Positions 1-13,013 of a stretch of DNA of 64,000 nt are shown here, piece by piece. The notes beneath the pieces are model-generated. The model saw only the letters and a list, made by a program, of their open reading frames with translations, did no database searches and was not told the origin of the DNA. Made by a program: the position numbers and the translations under genes. The stretch's first letter is position 1. Each line of letters begins with the position of its first letter. The stretch comes from Pseudoscleropodium purum (Eukaryota > Streptophyta > Bryopsida > Hypnales > Brachytheciaceae): NCBI GenBank assembly GCA_963969395.1, contig OZ017798.1, positions 22,374,173 through 22,438,172 on the forward strand, given 5' to 3'.

Positions 1-794
1 TAATAATAAAAATTAAAACTTACAATTTTACTCTAAAATTTGATGTAATGGTTCTAAAGTTGTTTTAGATTTACCATGAGTGAAAATTGGAAAAAAATGA
101 TTTCTTTAAATTTTAGATTATTTATCATTGATTGATACTTCTATTAAAATGCATGGTAAGAATTTCAATCCATTCAGCATCATAGATTGCGAAACATATG
201 CTTTCAAAAGTTAATGGAAAAATTCACAACTTGCTTGACTAGCTATCTCCTCAAAAGAGGTAAGCATCTCACCTTAGGACCACCTTGCCCTAAGTAAAAT
301 CAATAGTCATGCAATGAGATTCTTAAAAAAAACACCCTCCCCTATAATGTGATGTGAATTAAAAAAAAATGGTGTTGAAATTGTTGGCCACCTGCACATG
401 TGTTCAAAAGTGTGTGTAAATTCAAAAGATGTGATCTCTTCATAGCAAATGTCATCAAGTTCTATCCTTAATGTGACTTAGATCATTCAAATCTATTTGG
501 ATGTCATTCTTCTCTATTGGTGTATGTTGTCTTTTCATGATTGTTGCTCTTATTTTTTTATGCTCCTAAAATTGGTAGATGTTGAAAGCCCCCTTATTAA
601 GAAATTCATTGCAATGTATATTTTTTTTATCAATTGTGTTCTTCTTTGTCATCAATGTAAAAAGTTCGATTGGATTTTTGAATGTGCACTAATTTGAAAT
701 TTGGTGAGAGTTTTATTTATTATTGGCTTTGCAAAAGTGCTCTCCTACTTTAAAGTACATTTGAATTCAATTCTTTCTACAAATTTGAAGTGTT
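1..794. other. AT-rich intergenic DNA
   Basis: Low-complexity AT-rich sequence. The short open frames here show no recognisable protein motif and look accidental. No feature is supported. Confidence 0.6.
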
Positions 795-932
795 CACTAC
801 TAGAAAATTTAGTTTTTTTGTTGATTTGGTTGTGTTCATTTGATTCGATTTTTGTTGATTTAAATTGCATTCTATTGATTTGGACAAAATCAACAAAAAT
901 CAACAAAAAAAAACTAAATTTTCTAGTTGTTG
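795..932. mobile_element. Small foldback MITE-like element, about 138 bp
   Basis: The sequence starts CACTACTAGAAAATTTAG and ends with a near-perfect inverted copy (CTAAATTTTCTAGTTGTTG), so about 35 bases at each end can pair. The middle also contains complementary GTTGATTT/AAATCAAC stretches. It has no coding capacity. The structure is typical of a short non-autonomous DNA transposon. The CACTA-like start is suggestive, but the far end does not keep a clean TAGTG, so the superfamily is uncertain and no clear target duplication is seen. Confidence 0.55.
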
Positions 933-1718
933 TTATAAGCTTTGAATTGTGAAGCACTTCATTTATTTAACCTATTGCAATCTATATTATCTAAAATTGT
1001 TCTTGTATTTTTTGCAAATTGAACAAAGAAGATATAACTTATTGGGACTAATTGATAAGTTTAGTAACGGCATTGCGTAATTTTGTTCTATGACTTTGTT
1101 CTATGGCAAGTAGAATACATATAGGGCATTTAAAATGTCCTTTAGGCCTACTACAATAAGAACATGGCAATGTATGTCTTGATTTGAATTCCAACATGCA
1201 GATGTTCATAAATACTATGGTTATAGCTATTGTTTTTGAATGTCGTGGCAATGATTTAAGATATGCTCAATAAGTTTTTGTGAATCACTTATAATCTTTT
1301 CAATGAATGGTATTGATATTTTTCCATTGAATATGAAATAGTACTGATATACTCTATAGTTTTTTTAGTCTAAATAAATTATTTTTGACTAATGACTACA
1401 TGCCACATGTACAAAAATTATATATTCCTTAATCGACTACTTTTTTGATTGGTTTTGTACATTATTCTACACTATCACCTCAGAACTACTTGTAACTACC
1501 TATAACTGCCTAAGCAATAATTATTTGTTCTTCCTATTAGTATGTTGCCCAAGTTGTCAAGCTTTCAAGGCCCCATAACATTTGACTCAAATACCCAATC
1601 AAAAAATAATATTATAGTTTTAGCTTATAAATTTCTATATTTGTTTTAAAAAAAATATTCATCTCCTTTTAATTGACTTTATATTGAGGGGGTTAATAAA
1701 TGATTGGAAAACCCATAT
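933..1718. other. AT-rich intergenic DNA
   Basis: Nothing recognisable on either strand. The open frame at 1048-1251 (minus) has a Cys-containing stretch but no known domain. Confidence 0.5.
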
Positions 1719-2682
1719 CACTACAAGAAAAAGAGGGTTTTTGTGACTACAGTATGCAACTAGTTTTACAGTTGCATCGGACGTTTGCAACTAGGTGATA
1801 ATTTGGAACCCGTAGTTGTAGTGGACAAGTCACATTAGTTGCACTATAGTTGCAAGTTCTTTTTTCATCCGACAATATGCCAAGGACTTCATCAATGAAC
1901 TCTTTTGACATGTTTGCTAATGTGGAACTTGCTTAAGTGCAACTTGTTTACAAGTAATTTCCAACTTGTTTGCAACTCATTTACAACTTGTCTATGATTT
2001 GTAGATTTTGAAGTTTTAATCTCAATGATTTATAGATATCAAAATTTCAAATCTAACTTCTTTTTTAGATTATCAAATCCAAATATTGATATTAAATAGA
2101 TTTCATCAATTTACAAAACTTTACAATTTCCACAAGTTATAAGATTTCTATAAACTACAAAAATCTACAAATTATAGAAGTCTACAAAATGTAGATATAT
2201 TAGAATTCCGTAATTAAAATTCATTATATAAAAATGCTATAACTTACAATTCTTATATGTCCAACCTAATGGTACTCTTGACAATTGATGTGGGACAATT
2301 GTAATTGTTTTCTAGTTTAACTCTCAATGTAGTTTAGTTGCTTTGAAGTTGCATTCTAGTTGCTTTTGTGTTGAATTCTAGTTGAATTGTAGTTCAATTT
2401 AGATTCTATGGAACTATAGTTTGACTCACTAGACTCTACATAACAGAAAGTTGTCTACATTGACAATTGTAATGAATATTGGATGTAGAATACCTCACAT
2501 CAATTTTTCTCATACATCCGTGTAATCCTAAATTTCATCTTGCAACTATTTTGTGACTATGATAATGTATAACTTTGTTCATGTCAAATTTGGTGCAAAT
2601 ATAGAGGGCTATAGTTGCAAGACAATTGTATAGGACACAGAGTTGCATATATTTTTTCAAATAATTTTTAGGAGAACAAGTG
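1719..2682. mobile_element. Non-autonomous CACTA-like (CMC) element, family A
   Basis: The left end reads CACTACAAGAAAAAGAGGG, the usual plant CACTA terminus. It is followed by many copies of a TTGCAACT/AGTTGCAA subterminal motif. The left ~350 bases match, in reverse complement, the right end of the element at 27833-32133. The interior also matches that element in inverted orientation (the CAATTGTCCCAYATCAATTG stretch and its flanks). The right boundary near 2682 (ending AAGTG) is weak and no clean 3 bp target duplication is visible. It has no coding capacity, so it would need a transposase supplied in trans. Confidence 0.6.
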
Positions 2683-3758
2683 TCATGTTGTAAGCTTTCA
2701 AGCACTCTAAATTATTAAAAAAATTGACTCATTAATTGTAGAATAATGAACTAAAATCTGTGTTTAGTCCTATCTTTAGGTTTTGGATTTAGGATTTAGG
2801 GTCCCCTTTGACTAGAGTACATTCCAAAGTTCTTGTCACTAGCTCTACCAACTAAAATAAATCAGAAAATCATTGCTCTATATCAAACAAGAGAATATAA
2901 AAAATTATTATTATTATTATTTTATTTGACCAATTACAAGATATGACAAGTCATTGACTTAAAAGAAAAAGAAAAAGAAATGGTTGGGGTTGAGTTGTAT
3001 AAACTATAGAAAAACATGAAAGGTTATCATGATCATCAAAGGCTCTAAAAGTAACTCATTTCTACATGATTTTTAATAGAGAGAAGGATTATTGTACGCA
3101 ATGAGTAAGTCTAGCAACAAATAATTGAAATGAAAGAAGTTTAATTTTTTTGGAAACTAATGACTTTATGAGCTAAAATCAAAGAAAATATTAATTCAAA
3201 TAATGTTGAAAATTTAATATTTTTAAGTCAATTATTAATCCATCATTTCACCATTGAAGAATTTTTTTATTGCAAAATGAATTGGAGGTAATTCATTGAC
3301 ATTTTGTGAATTAAGTTTAGAGAGGTCATTTTTATATTGAAATCCATTTTCTTTTATCAATCCTTGGAAGTGTATGGAATGATTAAAGGAGAAAACTGGA
3401 TCTCTTAGTGTAAAAATGTATTAATTGTATTCAAACTATAACTTCATACTTCATTCAAGTACATAAAAAGTCAATTTTATTTCCTAACAAACCTCTACTC
3501 TGAACTTTGTCCATAACTTTGAATTGAGATTGTAAATTAGAAAAGAGATTTTAGAGGTAGAAGTTAGCTTAGTTTCCTACATGTATACAATTTGAATCAA
3601 TTATGTATGAGTTATAGATTCTAGTCTTTCTATAAAAATTTGAATCTAAAAGTACATTATACATCGAATTATATATATAAATTGAACACATTGTCGTATT
3701 CAGTAAATATTTCAAAATGCAAGAACATTAAGATGTAATAGTGGTTCACATTGCATTC
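2683..3758. other. AT-rich intergenic DNA
   Basis: AT-rich with a short ATT-type simple repeat near 2907-2925. No gene or element boundary is recognised. Confidence 0.5.
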
Positions 3759-4072
3759 TATGGCAAATTTCGTTAAAATGGTGGTATTCCATATGCCATT
3801 TTCACACCTTGACATCTAGGACAAGTGTACATTATTAACATCTAGGTCACTTTTAGATTTCAGAAATCTATGACTAATATAGATATTAGACCAAGCAATT
3901 TGAAAAATCTAGGATTGATATAGATTTCAGATATCTAGGAGACTTGTAGATTTCAAAAATCTAATATTGGTATAGATTCTAGTACAAAAAAAATGGTTTA
4001 GAGTATGCGGTCTAAATTGCTAAAAGTTGCAAAGTAACGAAATACTGCCATTCTAATGAAATTGGCCATTTT
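3759..4072. mobile_element. MITE-like element, copy 1 of a small family
   Basis: The left end reads TGGCAAATTTCGTTAAAATGG and the right end is its imperfect inverted copy (CCATTCTAATGAAATTGGCCA). A second copy with the same ends lies at about 7439-7557. The interior contains repeated AGATTTCAGA/TCTAGG-type segments. It is non-coding. The superfamily cannot be assigned from these ends. Confidence 0.5.
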
Positions 4073-4689
4073 CATACAATCTCTGCAACAGTTAATAAAG
4101 TTCCATGCTCTCAATTTAAAAAAAAAGTATTCAAATATAGTGAGAACTGACATTATTAGCAGGTTTGTCAAATTGTGAATGCTTTAAATTCTATAAATAT
4201 CAATTTGCTTCAATTTTTGTGTACAACAATCTAAATTGATGTATACCACCATGCCAACTAAAGGCACAAAATTTTATTTTGGAGTTCTAAGAAAATATTG
4301 ACAAAGTAGAAAATAATTCCACATTATGGCACACAAAACATAACTTAACTAACATAACATTAAGTTTTAGGCATGGTTAACTTTGAAATTAATTTCCTTT
4401 TCAAATCATAACTATTTTTTTCTTCAAAATCATAATAATGTGTTATATGTGTATATCTACTTTTGAACTTGTGAACTTTGCCCATTGATGCTTATGGTAT
4501 GTTTGTTAGAATGAAAAAGTTTCAAAATCCATATACTCAATTTTGCTTGTCTTGTCACTGTATACATGGTCCACAGAACTTCACTCATTCATACCGGCGA
4601 AACAATTTAGCAACAAAACAGTAAAAGAGTATTGTAAACTGCATTTCCACGCAACATGCAGATTTCATATTTTTAGGACCTCGAATCCC

Positions 4690-5181
4690 AGAAGTCAAGA
4701 ACAAATTAAAGTGTGTCTTCAAGCGGCAACTTTTGGCTACCCGAGCAACCTTGAAACTTCAAACTGTAGTAGTGCCGGTACGATTCATCAGATTCCGGAC
4801 TTGGTTCCCCATTCCCAACTCCCGAGAAACCCCAAACCGAAACAGTTCGGGAATCCCGAGTCCCGAGAGTGATGAGAGCACTGCTATCGATCATCGATCG
4901 CGTCGAGCGGGAAAGTGGACCGGCACGATTCTCGATCGAAGACTCCTTCGAAGCACTGGGCGGGGCAGTTTCTAATTAAGTTAACCAATTGCTTCATGCA
5001 TGGTTGATGCTCTCCCTCATTTCTGCAACGTGGTACAGCAACTACTAGCGCCCTCGGGAACCTCAGCTCTCCCGTTCTAGTCGCTACTAGATTCTCTCCC
5101 CTCTTCGTTTTGGTTGGAAATTAAACGGACTGATGGTGATTGCCTTCCAAAGTGGAAATGCATAATGGATTGTCGTGTATT

Positions 5182-5215
<34 letters not shown>

Positions 5216-5340
5216 TCGATCCAGCGTTGGAAGCAAGGAGGATATGCTGAAGGGACGGAGGGGGAAGATGTCGCTTGTTGAGCGGGAAATTAAGGCCTCG
5301 AAGATGGAATTCAGTCGAGATCGATCGGGGACTGAAACCC
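4690..5340. other. GC-richer island of unknown function, with a TA microsatellite
   Basis: This block is clearly richer in G and C than its surroundings. It contains palindrome-like words such as ATCGATCATCGATCG and a TCCCGAGAAAC/TCCCGAGAGTG-type repeat. Open frames cross it on both strands (to about 110 codons), but none matches a family I know, and they overlap in several frames as expected in GC-rich DNA. It may be a promoter or 5' exon remnant of a lost gene, or part of a GC-rich repeat. A (TA)n run lies at 5183-5207. Confidence 0.35.
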
Positions 5341-5489
5341 TACATAATTGAAACTTTTTTCAAAAGTTGAGTGCCTCCTCGTGAGAATCACAAGTCCAGT
5401 GCTTCCTCCTCATATCCATCATCAGTACCCTTAAGATAAGATAGGTTGTTTGTTTTATTTTGTTTTATTTGATATGTATAGATTTAACA

Positions 5490-6240
5490 AACCGTGAGGC
5501 GTCGGGTAGCGTTCTTGGTATCACTCAAAAGCTCTTCACACAAAGGGATGCACGGATTTTGTTTTGTGGCATTTCAACTCATGGTTCAAAAGTTATTGGA
5601 TTTCAAAGTTTTTATGAATCGGAAAATAGAAATAAATTATCTTTTATTTTGAAAAATTCACAATTTTTGCATTGCATGTCCAAATGCCACAAACCAAAGT
5701 CTTTGTACTCCTTCGAGGGTAAGGCTTTCTATTCATGCCAATTTCATGGTGTTTTGACTTTGGACCTATGGTGTAGAAGTTATGATTTTTTTAATTAAAG
5801 AATTGAACTATGGAAGTTCAAAGTAAGAAAATTATTGAAGTTTTAAAGTTTTATAATGGATTATAAAAAATGAAAAAAATTAGTTTTACTTTTATTTTGG
5901 TTATGGCAATGGCACAAGGCACACTAGTATGACTGGATTTGGATTTGCAAAGCAATAACTAATTTTTTTTCTATGAAAATATTTCTACAAAAATTGAATG
6001 CTACTTTTAGTACTTTCTACAAATTGAACTAGTGTGCCTTGTGTTGTTGCTACAATCAAAAGAAAAGAAAAGTTAATTTTAAAATTTTTTTAATCCAAAA
6101 ACAACTCAAAAACCTATTACTTTGATGTTGTAGGTCCAAATGCCATGGAATAAAGCCGAAGAATCCCTCCTTGCCCAGGGCTTTCCAACGGTACTATGAA
6201 CATAATTAGTAGACTTATAGTCAAGGAGATCTCACCATAA
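5490..6240. mobile_element. Large foldback element, about 750 bp
   Basis: The two halves are imperfect inverted copies. The outer parts around 5500-5600 (GGGATGCACGGATTTT then TGTGGCATTTCAAC) pair with 6130-6210, and an inner pair GGCACAAGGCACACTAGT / ACTAGTGTGCCTTGTG lies at about 5909-5930 and 6028-6048. Half of a related copy is found near 62600-62860. The open frame at 5460-5798 runs through one arm and shows no domain, so I do not call it a gene. Confidence 0.5.
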
Positions 6241-7434
6241 TAAACAAAACAAATAGCCTAACTTAAAAAATATGGATAATTTTACAAGAATTTTTACAAG
6301 ATTTACTTATTCAATTCATTGAGGGGAAATTTTTTAAACATGAAAGTTATTTTTTGAAGTGAAACATTCTTGTTATCTTTGAATAATAAAATATTTTCAA
6401 AGAAAGTTTTAAAATCTATATTGTACAAATATTATAGATTTAATATAAAATTTAACAAACATTTAGATGGATAAAAATATCAAGACTCTTTGTATATGGA
6501 ACATGTTTGCCTTCATTCAATATTCAAAATTCAAATGCCTAATCCTTAACCCCTAAAGGACCAAGTGTTCGTTCAATATATGCAAAAAATCTCATGTAGA
6601 TTCCTTCAAAGTCAATTTGTGTTTACAAAATTTTGACATAAGGGGTTAAGGAATGACGTATATATTTGGTCTTTAACCCTGTTGTAAGTGTAGATTCACT
6701 AATTAGACATTGAAATTTTGAACTTCATTTGGAGTTTGTTCTCTTTTTTCCTAGTTATCTAGGTTAATTAGCCAATTTGGTGCTAAGTAGTATGAGAAGG
6801 CACAATTAATTCTAATGAGCATTAGTAAATGTAAATTTGAATTAGTTAGATAATTAGTTGTTCATTATGGGAGTTAGAAGACCAATTTGGTGATTGGCAA
6901 TTAATTGTTAGGTGGCTATTATTAGGATTTAGGTAGCCAATTGGATTTTTATTGAGTGCTAATTAAAGATAGGCATGCGAACTCCAATCCAAGTTGACTA
7001 CATTTTATTGTTTGTTGCAAGTGTGATAATTGATTGTGTAAATTTCAATTTAATTGGATTAATATGATCACGTACTTGTATAGATTTGGTGTAATGGTCT
7101 ATGTGTGTTTGATTGATTAGTGGGATGGAAGTACGGTTGTAGAGATCATATGTGTCTTGATATATTGAATGTTAAATTTCTATTTGTGATTCAAAATTGT
7201 GTTTTCGAATGTAGTTGTGACTTGAAATTAGCCTACTTGATGAATGTTGATATTGAGTGAAAGTTTATTATATAGTTGCATGCATTGAATTAGATTTTTA
7301 TTGCATAGAGAGCTTTTGTTGTGTGTGCTACCAAATTAGAGTCTATTTTGCTATGTATATGTGTGATGAATGATAATGTTTGCACTATTGGTCTTGTGGG
7401 TCCAAGTTGGAATGTAAGGTGAGCTTGAATACAT
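6241..7434. other. AT-rich intergenic DNA
   Basis: No open frame of note and no clear element ends. Decayed repeat sequence is likely. Confidence 0.5.
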
Positions 7435-7560
7435 ATGGCAAATTTCTTTAAAATGGTGGCATTCTAGAACTTTGGCGGTTTTACATCTATATCCGTCTTA
7501 GATGTTTAACCAACCATTTTGAAAGTGGCGGATTTCATATGCCATTTTAATGAAATTCAC
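7435..7560. mobile_element. MITE-like element, copy 2
   Basis: The ends TGGCAAATTTCTTTAAAATGG and CCATTTTAATGAAATTCACCA are inverted copies of each other and match the ends of the element at 3759-4072. It is much shorter inside, so it is probably an internal deletion derivative. It is non-coding. Confidence 0.5.
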
Positions 7561-10500
7561 CATGACACAAATTTAAATTGGGATGTTAAAGTTTGAATGT
7601 TGTTTATAAAAACACTATCCTAATTGAATGTTGAATTTGTTTGGAATTGAAAGTTGAATTAATCAAGAGATAGTTTTTATCTTTGTTGTTAGGAGAGTAA
7701 ATATAGAAATTTCTAGAGTATTTAATTTGGAATTATCGTTATATTCACTACATTGTTGGACATTCAAACACACCCAACATTCTATTTGGTAATTTAAAGC
7801 TTCCACAAATTGATCTCTTGACTTAGTCCTATCAGAGATTCATTCTTGATGTCCATTTGGTTTTAGCACAATGCAAATTAGATTTGTCTTCAAGTTATGA
7901 GTGTTTGGAAGGTGATTGTCTAAATTGAAAAGTTATAGAACAATTAATTGGAATGTTAGATTAGAGTGAGAGAACAATAATTGAAAGAGAATATTAAATG
8001 CTAAATGGAAAAATATGTATGTGAGAGAATTGAAAATTACCAAGTAAGAATTTTGGAGATGAGGGAAATAAATTTTGATGTAGTAAATAACCAAATAGGA
8101 GTACTATAAATGTTTGAGAAGATTGTTGTTGGGAACAAAAAGTGGAATTGGAATAAAGGTCAAATTGGTATAAAGCTAGAGTGAAAAGGAAAAAAAAGAA
8201 TTTTCAAGCTAGCTAGTTTTAGAAATCTAAAAGAAATATTAAAGAATGCACTACTAAAACATGGTGTCTAAGTCAACAAAGTAACCTCCCTTTTGTCACC
8301 AAAATAAAAAAAAGTTTGTCTTCTTCCCTCTAATTAATTTTTAAAGATTAATTTAATACTTTTATTTGTGTGGCAATTTTTGTCTATGTGGCATTTTCTA
8401 CTAGGCCAATTTTTTTGGCTTGCCAAGTGGAGGCCATTTATTGAGCAAATTTGTAAATGAATTATTATTTAATTTTTTGGACTTGACCACTATAACAAAA
8501 TGGACAACAACTTTTTGTTAAGCACTATCCAAGACAACACAATTGAGGATACAAATGACATCAATACTTTTTTGTTGATTTTTTGTTATCATGGTCACTG
8601 TATTTCTATTAGTGATAATTGGGAAAAAAATTGTAGCCATTAAGAAAAGAGTGCCAAATTGTGTAATTAGCCAAATAATGATAAACAACTTTTGCTTAGT
8701 TTGAAGAAATTATCTTAATATGTGGTTGTCTTGACCAAATAGGGTCATCTAGTAGCATATCTACTTATTATAGTATCCTTGAGTGAACTTCACACTAAAA
8801 ATTAGATTTTTAATTGGATATTTTAAGTCTTTCTGTAGTGAGATAATAATTTTTTTTCAATTAGATGTCCAAATAAAAAATTATGTTATTCAAAAAAATT
8901 TGGGCAACTTGGGCAATGCATGAAAAATTCCTCTTTTACTTTTGAAATTTGGCAAGTATGTAAGTAACATGATATAGAATGCAATTGTAAAAAAACACCA
9001 TTCATAGTACCATTCATAGTACAAAAATCTCATCCTAGGAGGAATTAAAGTATGATGACCCTATGGAGATGCTAAAACTTTATTTATTTATAACTTTAAA
9101 TGCTAAAATCTTTTAATGTGTAGTTAAGGTTTCTGAAAAAAATTCACACATTACCATAGTAGCCTAGTATAAATTTGTATGGATGAATTTTTTTAATTCT
9201 TCTTTTTTCATTTTTTTTCTTAGTGCTCTAAAGTATAAATTTTTGATAATTTATACTTGAATTGTGCCTCAGTCCTTCAAAGACCAACCCCCAAACAAAT
9301 GTGTGTGTTTTTAAAGAGAAATTGTCAAAAACCACCATTATTTTAGTGAAACCTTGGCCTAAAAATTAAAAATTAAAAATATTTCTTGTATGGTTGAATT
9401 TCAACCATACAAAAGTGTAGTAGACTCTTATTCCAATAAGTGGAACAAATTCCATTTCGTTTGGCTACTTAGATTGAAATATTATAATTTTTGAAGTAAG
9501 AAAAAAATTCTTATGAAATGGGACTATAGACTTTGAACCTTCTTAGAGAAATGTTTTTGCTCTACCCAAAATTGACCCCCTATGTGATCAAGTACTACGT
9601 CATGTTAGGTACACGAACACAAATTTTCAGAAGCAAATATAGGAGGTACCTTCTTCTAAATCATCTTGCAATACAACAAGGTCAAATTAATTAAAAGTAC
9701 ACTAGTCATTTGTTGATGATTTCTTGTCTAGCAAGGAAATATTTTGTTTGAAATCTAAATGACAAAAACTTAGAGATAAGCATTAGAATGTGTAAAAAGA
9801 ATTTCAAGAATTTCGAAATTGAAGATGTTTAAGATAATAGCTAGACAAAAATGTTTTCTTTCAACTTACTTGATAAGGTTAGAGTTTTCACTTTTCTTAG
9901 AATGAGATTTTTGCACTAAATATTTTTTTAAATTTCATTTTATATCATGTTAGTTATATATATGCCAAATTTCAAAAGTATATGAGGAATTTTGTAGAAG
10001 ATGCTAAAATTTTCAAGTTTGCCTCGATAGTTTTGGACAAAAAAACTTTTTATTCAAGCATCCAATTCGAATTTTTTATACTCCCATGAAGAGGGTCAAT
10101 GTCTCCATCTTGTGACAAATTTCATAAACAAGTTTTTCATTTTTTAGCTCATCACCATTTGTTTCTTGAACAAATGTCTTTTGAATGGACATATTTGTCA
10201 TTCAATTAGTGTGGAAATCAACAAGTTACTCTAAATATATATAACATACCTCTACAAGCCACTTGATAATTGATTACATGAAAAAACACAGATGTCTTAT
10301 AGAAGTGGGCATGTAGGAGGTACAACAATCCATATTGGATATGTAAATTAAGACATGAAAGAGCTCAACCACTCATACTCAAGTCAAATGCACAAGCCAC
10401 TTAATTGTTTGCATAGCTATACTTCAAACCTCATTTTAAAATAGTAAAATAATTTTTTTCAAAACTTGATCAACTAATAAGATGTGAAAAATACATATAG

Positions 10501-12692
10501 CTTTCACTTGCAAAAATTCATTTGTAATTTGGAGTCTCTGATAGAAAGTTATGGAGAAACAATTCATAGGAAGCTAGGGAAGAATGTTATCATGAAATTG
10601 TCCAAAACTTTCTACTAGACACTCCAAATCACATACAAAATTTCTTAAGTAAAAATTCACTTGATTTCCCACATTTTTTTAGATGACCACAATTTAGAAA
10701 AAGATAATTTAGAATGCTTGAATGAGATCTAAAGTGCAGCTATAAACACAATTACTGCATTTTTTCTTTGAGTAGTCAAGCTCCCACCTTGCTCCAAATA
10801 TTCCATATCCTTTGAAGATTGATGAACAAGGATCTACAACCCTCTAACTCAATGACCCACAACCTTGATTGACTACAAGGTCTTCTTCATCCCTCTACCT
10901 CAAAGCATACTAAACAAGTTAGCCCTTCATACCACAATAATAAAATAACTTGATACCTGGTGGTGTTTGTGATAATCAAATTTGAGCAATTAAATTTCCG
11001 GTATTATGGGACTTGAATTTCACCTGATTTCAACAAATGTAACCAATAATATTAAAAATAAAAATAAAACGAAATGACTTTTTAGAATTATCTTCTGTCG
11101 ATCCTACCGGTCTACTACAGTTATAGAAAGATAAAAAGCATGAAGTATATTTTGAAGCGGTAGGACTCACGGTGATGCTCGTGAAAACCAGAGCAACTGC
11201 AGGAGGGTTGAGAACAAAAAGAGACAACGGGAAAAAGGTTCCTAACCCCTAAATTTCAGTTATAGAATGTGTCTCTAGGTAGAAATTGCAATGCTAATTT
11301 TGTGATGACCGAATACGAAAAAAGATTGTAATGATAATGAACGTCAAAGTCTTCATTACGTTTTATTACAAAAATGCGTACCACCGGTACTAGTATTGCC
11401 CAATTAGGAAGATAAACAGTGTCAGAAGCATAGATTGATCGTAAAATCATGAATTTCGTCGGCGCTGGAACCTTCTGGGTTGGGTCCTCCAGAAGTGCAG
11501 CCCTATCGCATGACTTTTCATAAGATTAAAAGGGCGATTTAAAAGTGATTAAATCACCTGTTAACCAGAAATCCACAAAAAAACACTGATACAGATGATA
11601 GCTAACGACTGATTTCAGGAGCACCAGTCCCCATCTACTGAGTAGAGATCATAATCAAATCTGAGAATGATCACGAAGAACTTCCACATCGAAAATTTGA
11701 AAGCACTAGGTATATAAAGTCTCCATCCAACAGCAGCCGCTAGCATGCAATGTAATTCGCAACACCCGACAACCTGAACATCGTACCTGGTGCGAAGCAA
11801 AGTACGACCTGAAAAGAGAGAGGTCACATATTTCTACAAACATTTCCACAACTACATCAAGATTGGATGGTTATTATATTACGCATAGCATTCTGAGGTC
11901 CAGCGACCCAGAATAATATCGGACTAGAAAAAAAGTGACAGAAGGAAAAGAAAAAATGAACAGTCCCCATAATGAAAGCAATCTCCAACAGCACGAACAA
12001 CCTCGCGATCATGTAGACAGACCGGCAAAAATCATTAAGACAGAAAATGAAATGCTATGAGTAAAATTAATCGTATGATCTGACGGCACACAACAAGGAA
12101 AACCTAACTAACTTCAAACACACATTGCGGAAAGCATAGCTGTATGACTCGAAGAAGGTACCCTAGACGGAATCAGGATGTGAAAGCACAATCCCTTTAA
12201 GGATATGTCGATAAACCTAAAAGCAATTTCACATTATGACAGCAGAACCACACCTTATCAGGTATCAGACAGCAAGAATAAGTACACAAGATGGATCAGC
12301 TCTTTTAGTTCCTGCTCCTTCATCCGACCACTAAATTTGCATTCGGATGAAACTCAAGAAGACCAACCGATACTCGGACACAAGGAAAATCACATCCGCA
12401 AATGCGAAAGAGGGCATCAGACAATACAAACTAAACACTCACACAAGCATAATGAAAATTCATCCAAACGAAATTAAGAGATACTAACAGTCTTCCAACA
12501 GTGGAAATCCTCAGGTAAAAGTCGCCCTGGTACAAAAGGTCCTGACAGAGAAAAAATGAATAGTCCTTCTCAAACTAGCACCCCCATACTGCTTTTCCAA
12601 TTCCAAGTTCACTAGCCATTGCTACTCACCACAAAGTCGGGAAACCCTAATCTGGTATGTCGTGAATTCCCGTGGGGCATCCACTCCTCTCT
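7561..12692. other. Intergenic DNA; AT-rich to about 10.9 kb, less so beyond
   Basis: 7.6-10.9 kb is AT-rich and decayed. From about 11.0 kb base composition becomes more balanced and would include the 3' UTR and downstream flank of RPL38 on the minus strand. The open frames here (for example 11615-11827 minus and 12205-12477 plus) show no recognisable domain and no supporting context. A short tandem pair (CATTCATAGTAC) occurs near 9000. Confidence 0.45.
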
Positions 12693-12902
12693 TTACAAGT
12701 CGTGGACGGTGAGGCCGGGGGGCAGGGACTGCTTCAACTTGTCGGCCTTGTCCGAGTCGAAGACGGACAAGGTGTAGAGGTACTTAGAGCACCTGACTTT
12801 GAACTTGACGACATCCTTGGAGCGTTTGATCTTGACGCTCCGGGCGTCCTTGCGCCGGGCGGTGAGCAGGAAGTCCTTGATCTCACTGATTTGCTTCGCC
12901 AT
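12693..12902 (-). CDS. RPL38: 60S ribosomal protein eL38
   Basis: Encodes 69 residues beginning [20 protein letters not shown] and ending [10 protein letters not shown], a full-length match to the eL38 family, a small basic protein of the large ribosomal subunit. The lysine/arginine-rich centre ([14 protein letters not shown]) is as expected. The open frame extends a further 48 codons upstream in phase. I place the start at the internal ATG at 12902 because it has an ideal CACCATGG context, matches the known N-terminus, and the upstream part does not look like protein. The coding part has no intron, although an intron in the 5' leader cannot be excluded. A telo-box lies about 105 bases upstream. 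The GC-rich third positions contrast with the AT-rich flanks and suggest an expressed, conserved gene. Confidence 0.95.
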   Translation of the reverse strand: MAKQISEIKDFLLTARRKDARSVKIKRSKDVVKFKVRCSKYLYTLSVFDSDKADKLKQSLPPGLTVHDL

Positions 12903-13005
12903 GGTGGCAAGCGGGGCAGCTTCACGACCTCGGCGGAAGAGGAGCGAAGCGATGGCGGCAACCAGAAACCGACGACAACGACGACTCCACAGCAGCAAAA
13001 GAGAG

Positions 13006-13013
13006 TTAGGGTT
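13006..13013 (-). promoter_or_regulatory. Telo-box upstream of RPL38
   Basis: AACCCTAA read on the minus strand, directly followed by a pyrimidine-rich ACTCTCTTTTGCTG stretch, about 105 bases before the start codon. Telo-boxes near the transcription start are a known hallmark of plant ribosomal-protein and other growth genes, so this fits the RPL38 promoter or leader. Confidence 0.6.

Noticed and set aside
8250..8757. Possible DNA transposon with CACTACTA-like ends, and an inner CACTATAAC...TAGTG segment at about 8488-8612.
   Set aside because: End similarity is too weak and no target duplication is visible.
12205..12477. 90-codon plus-strand frame downstream of RPL38.
   Set aside because: No domain, no splice or promoter support, and composition like the surrounding non-coding DNA.
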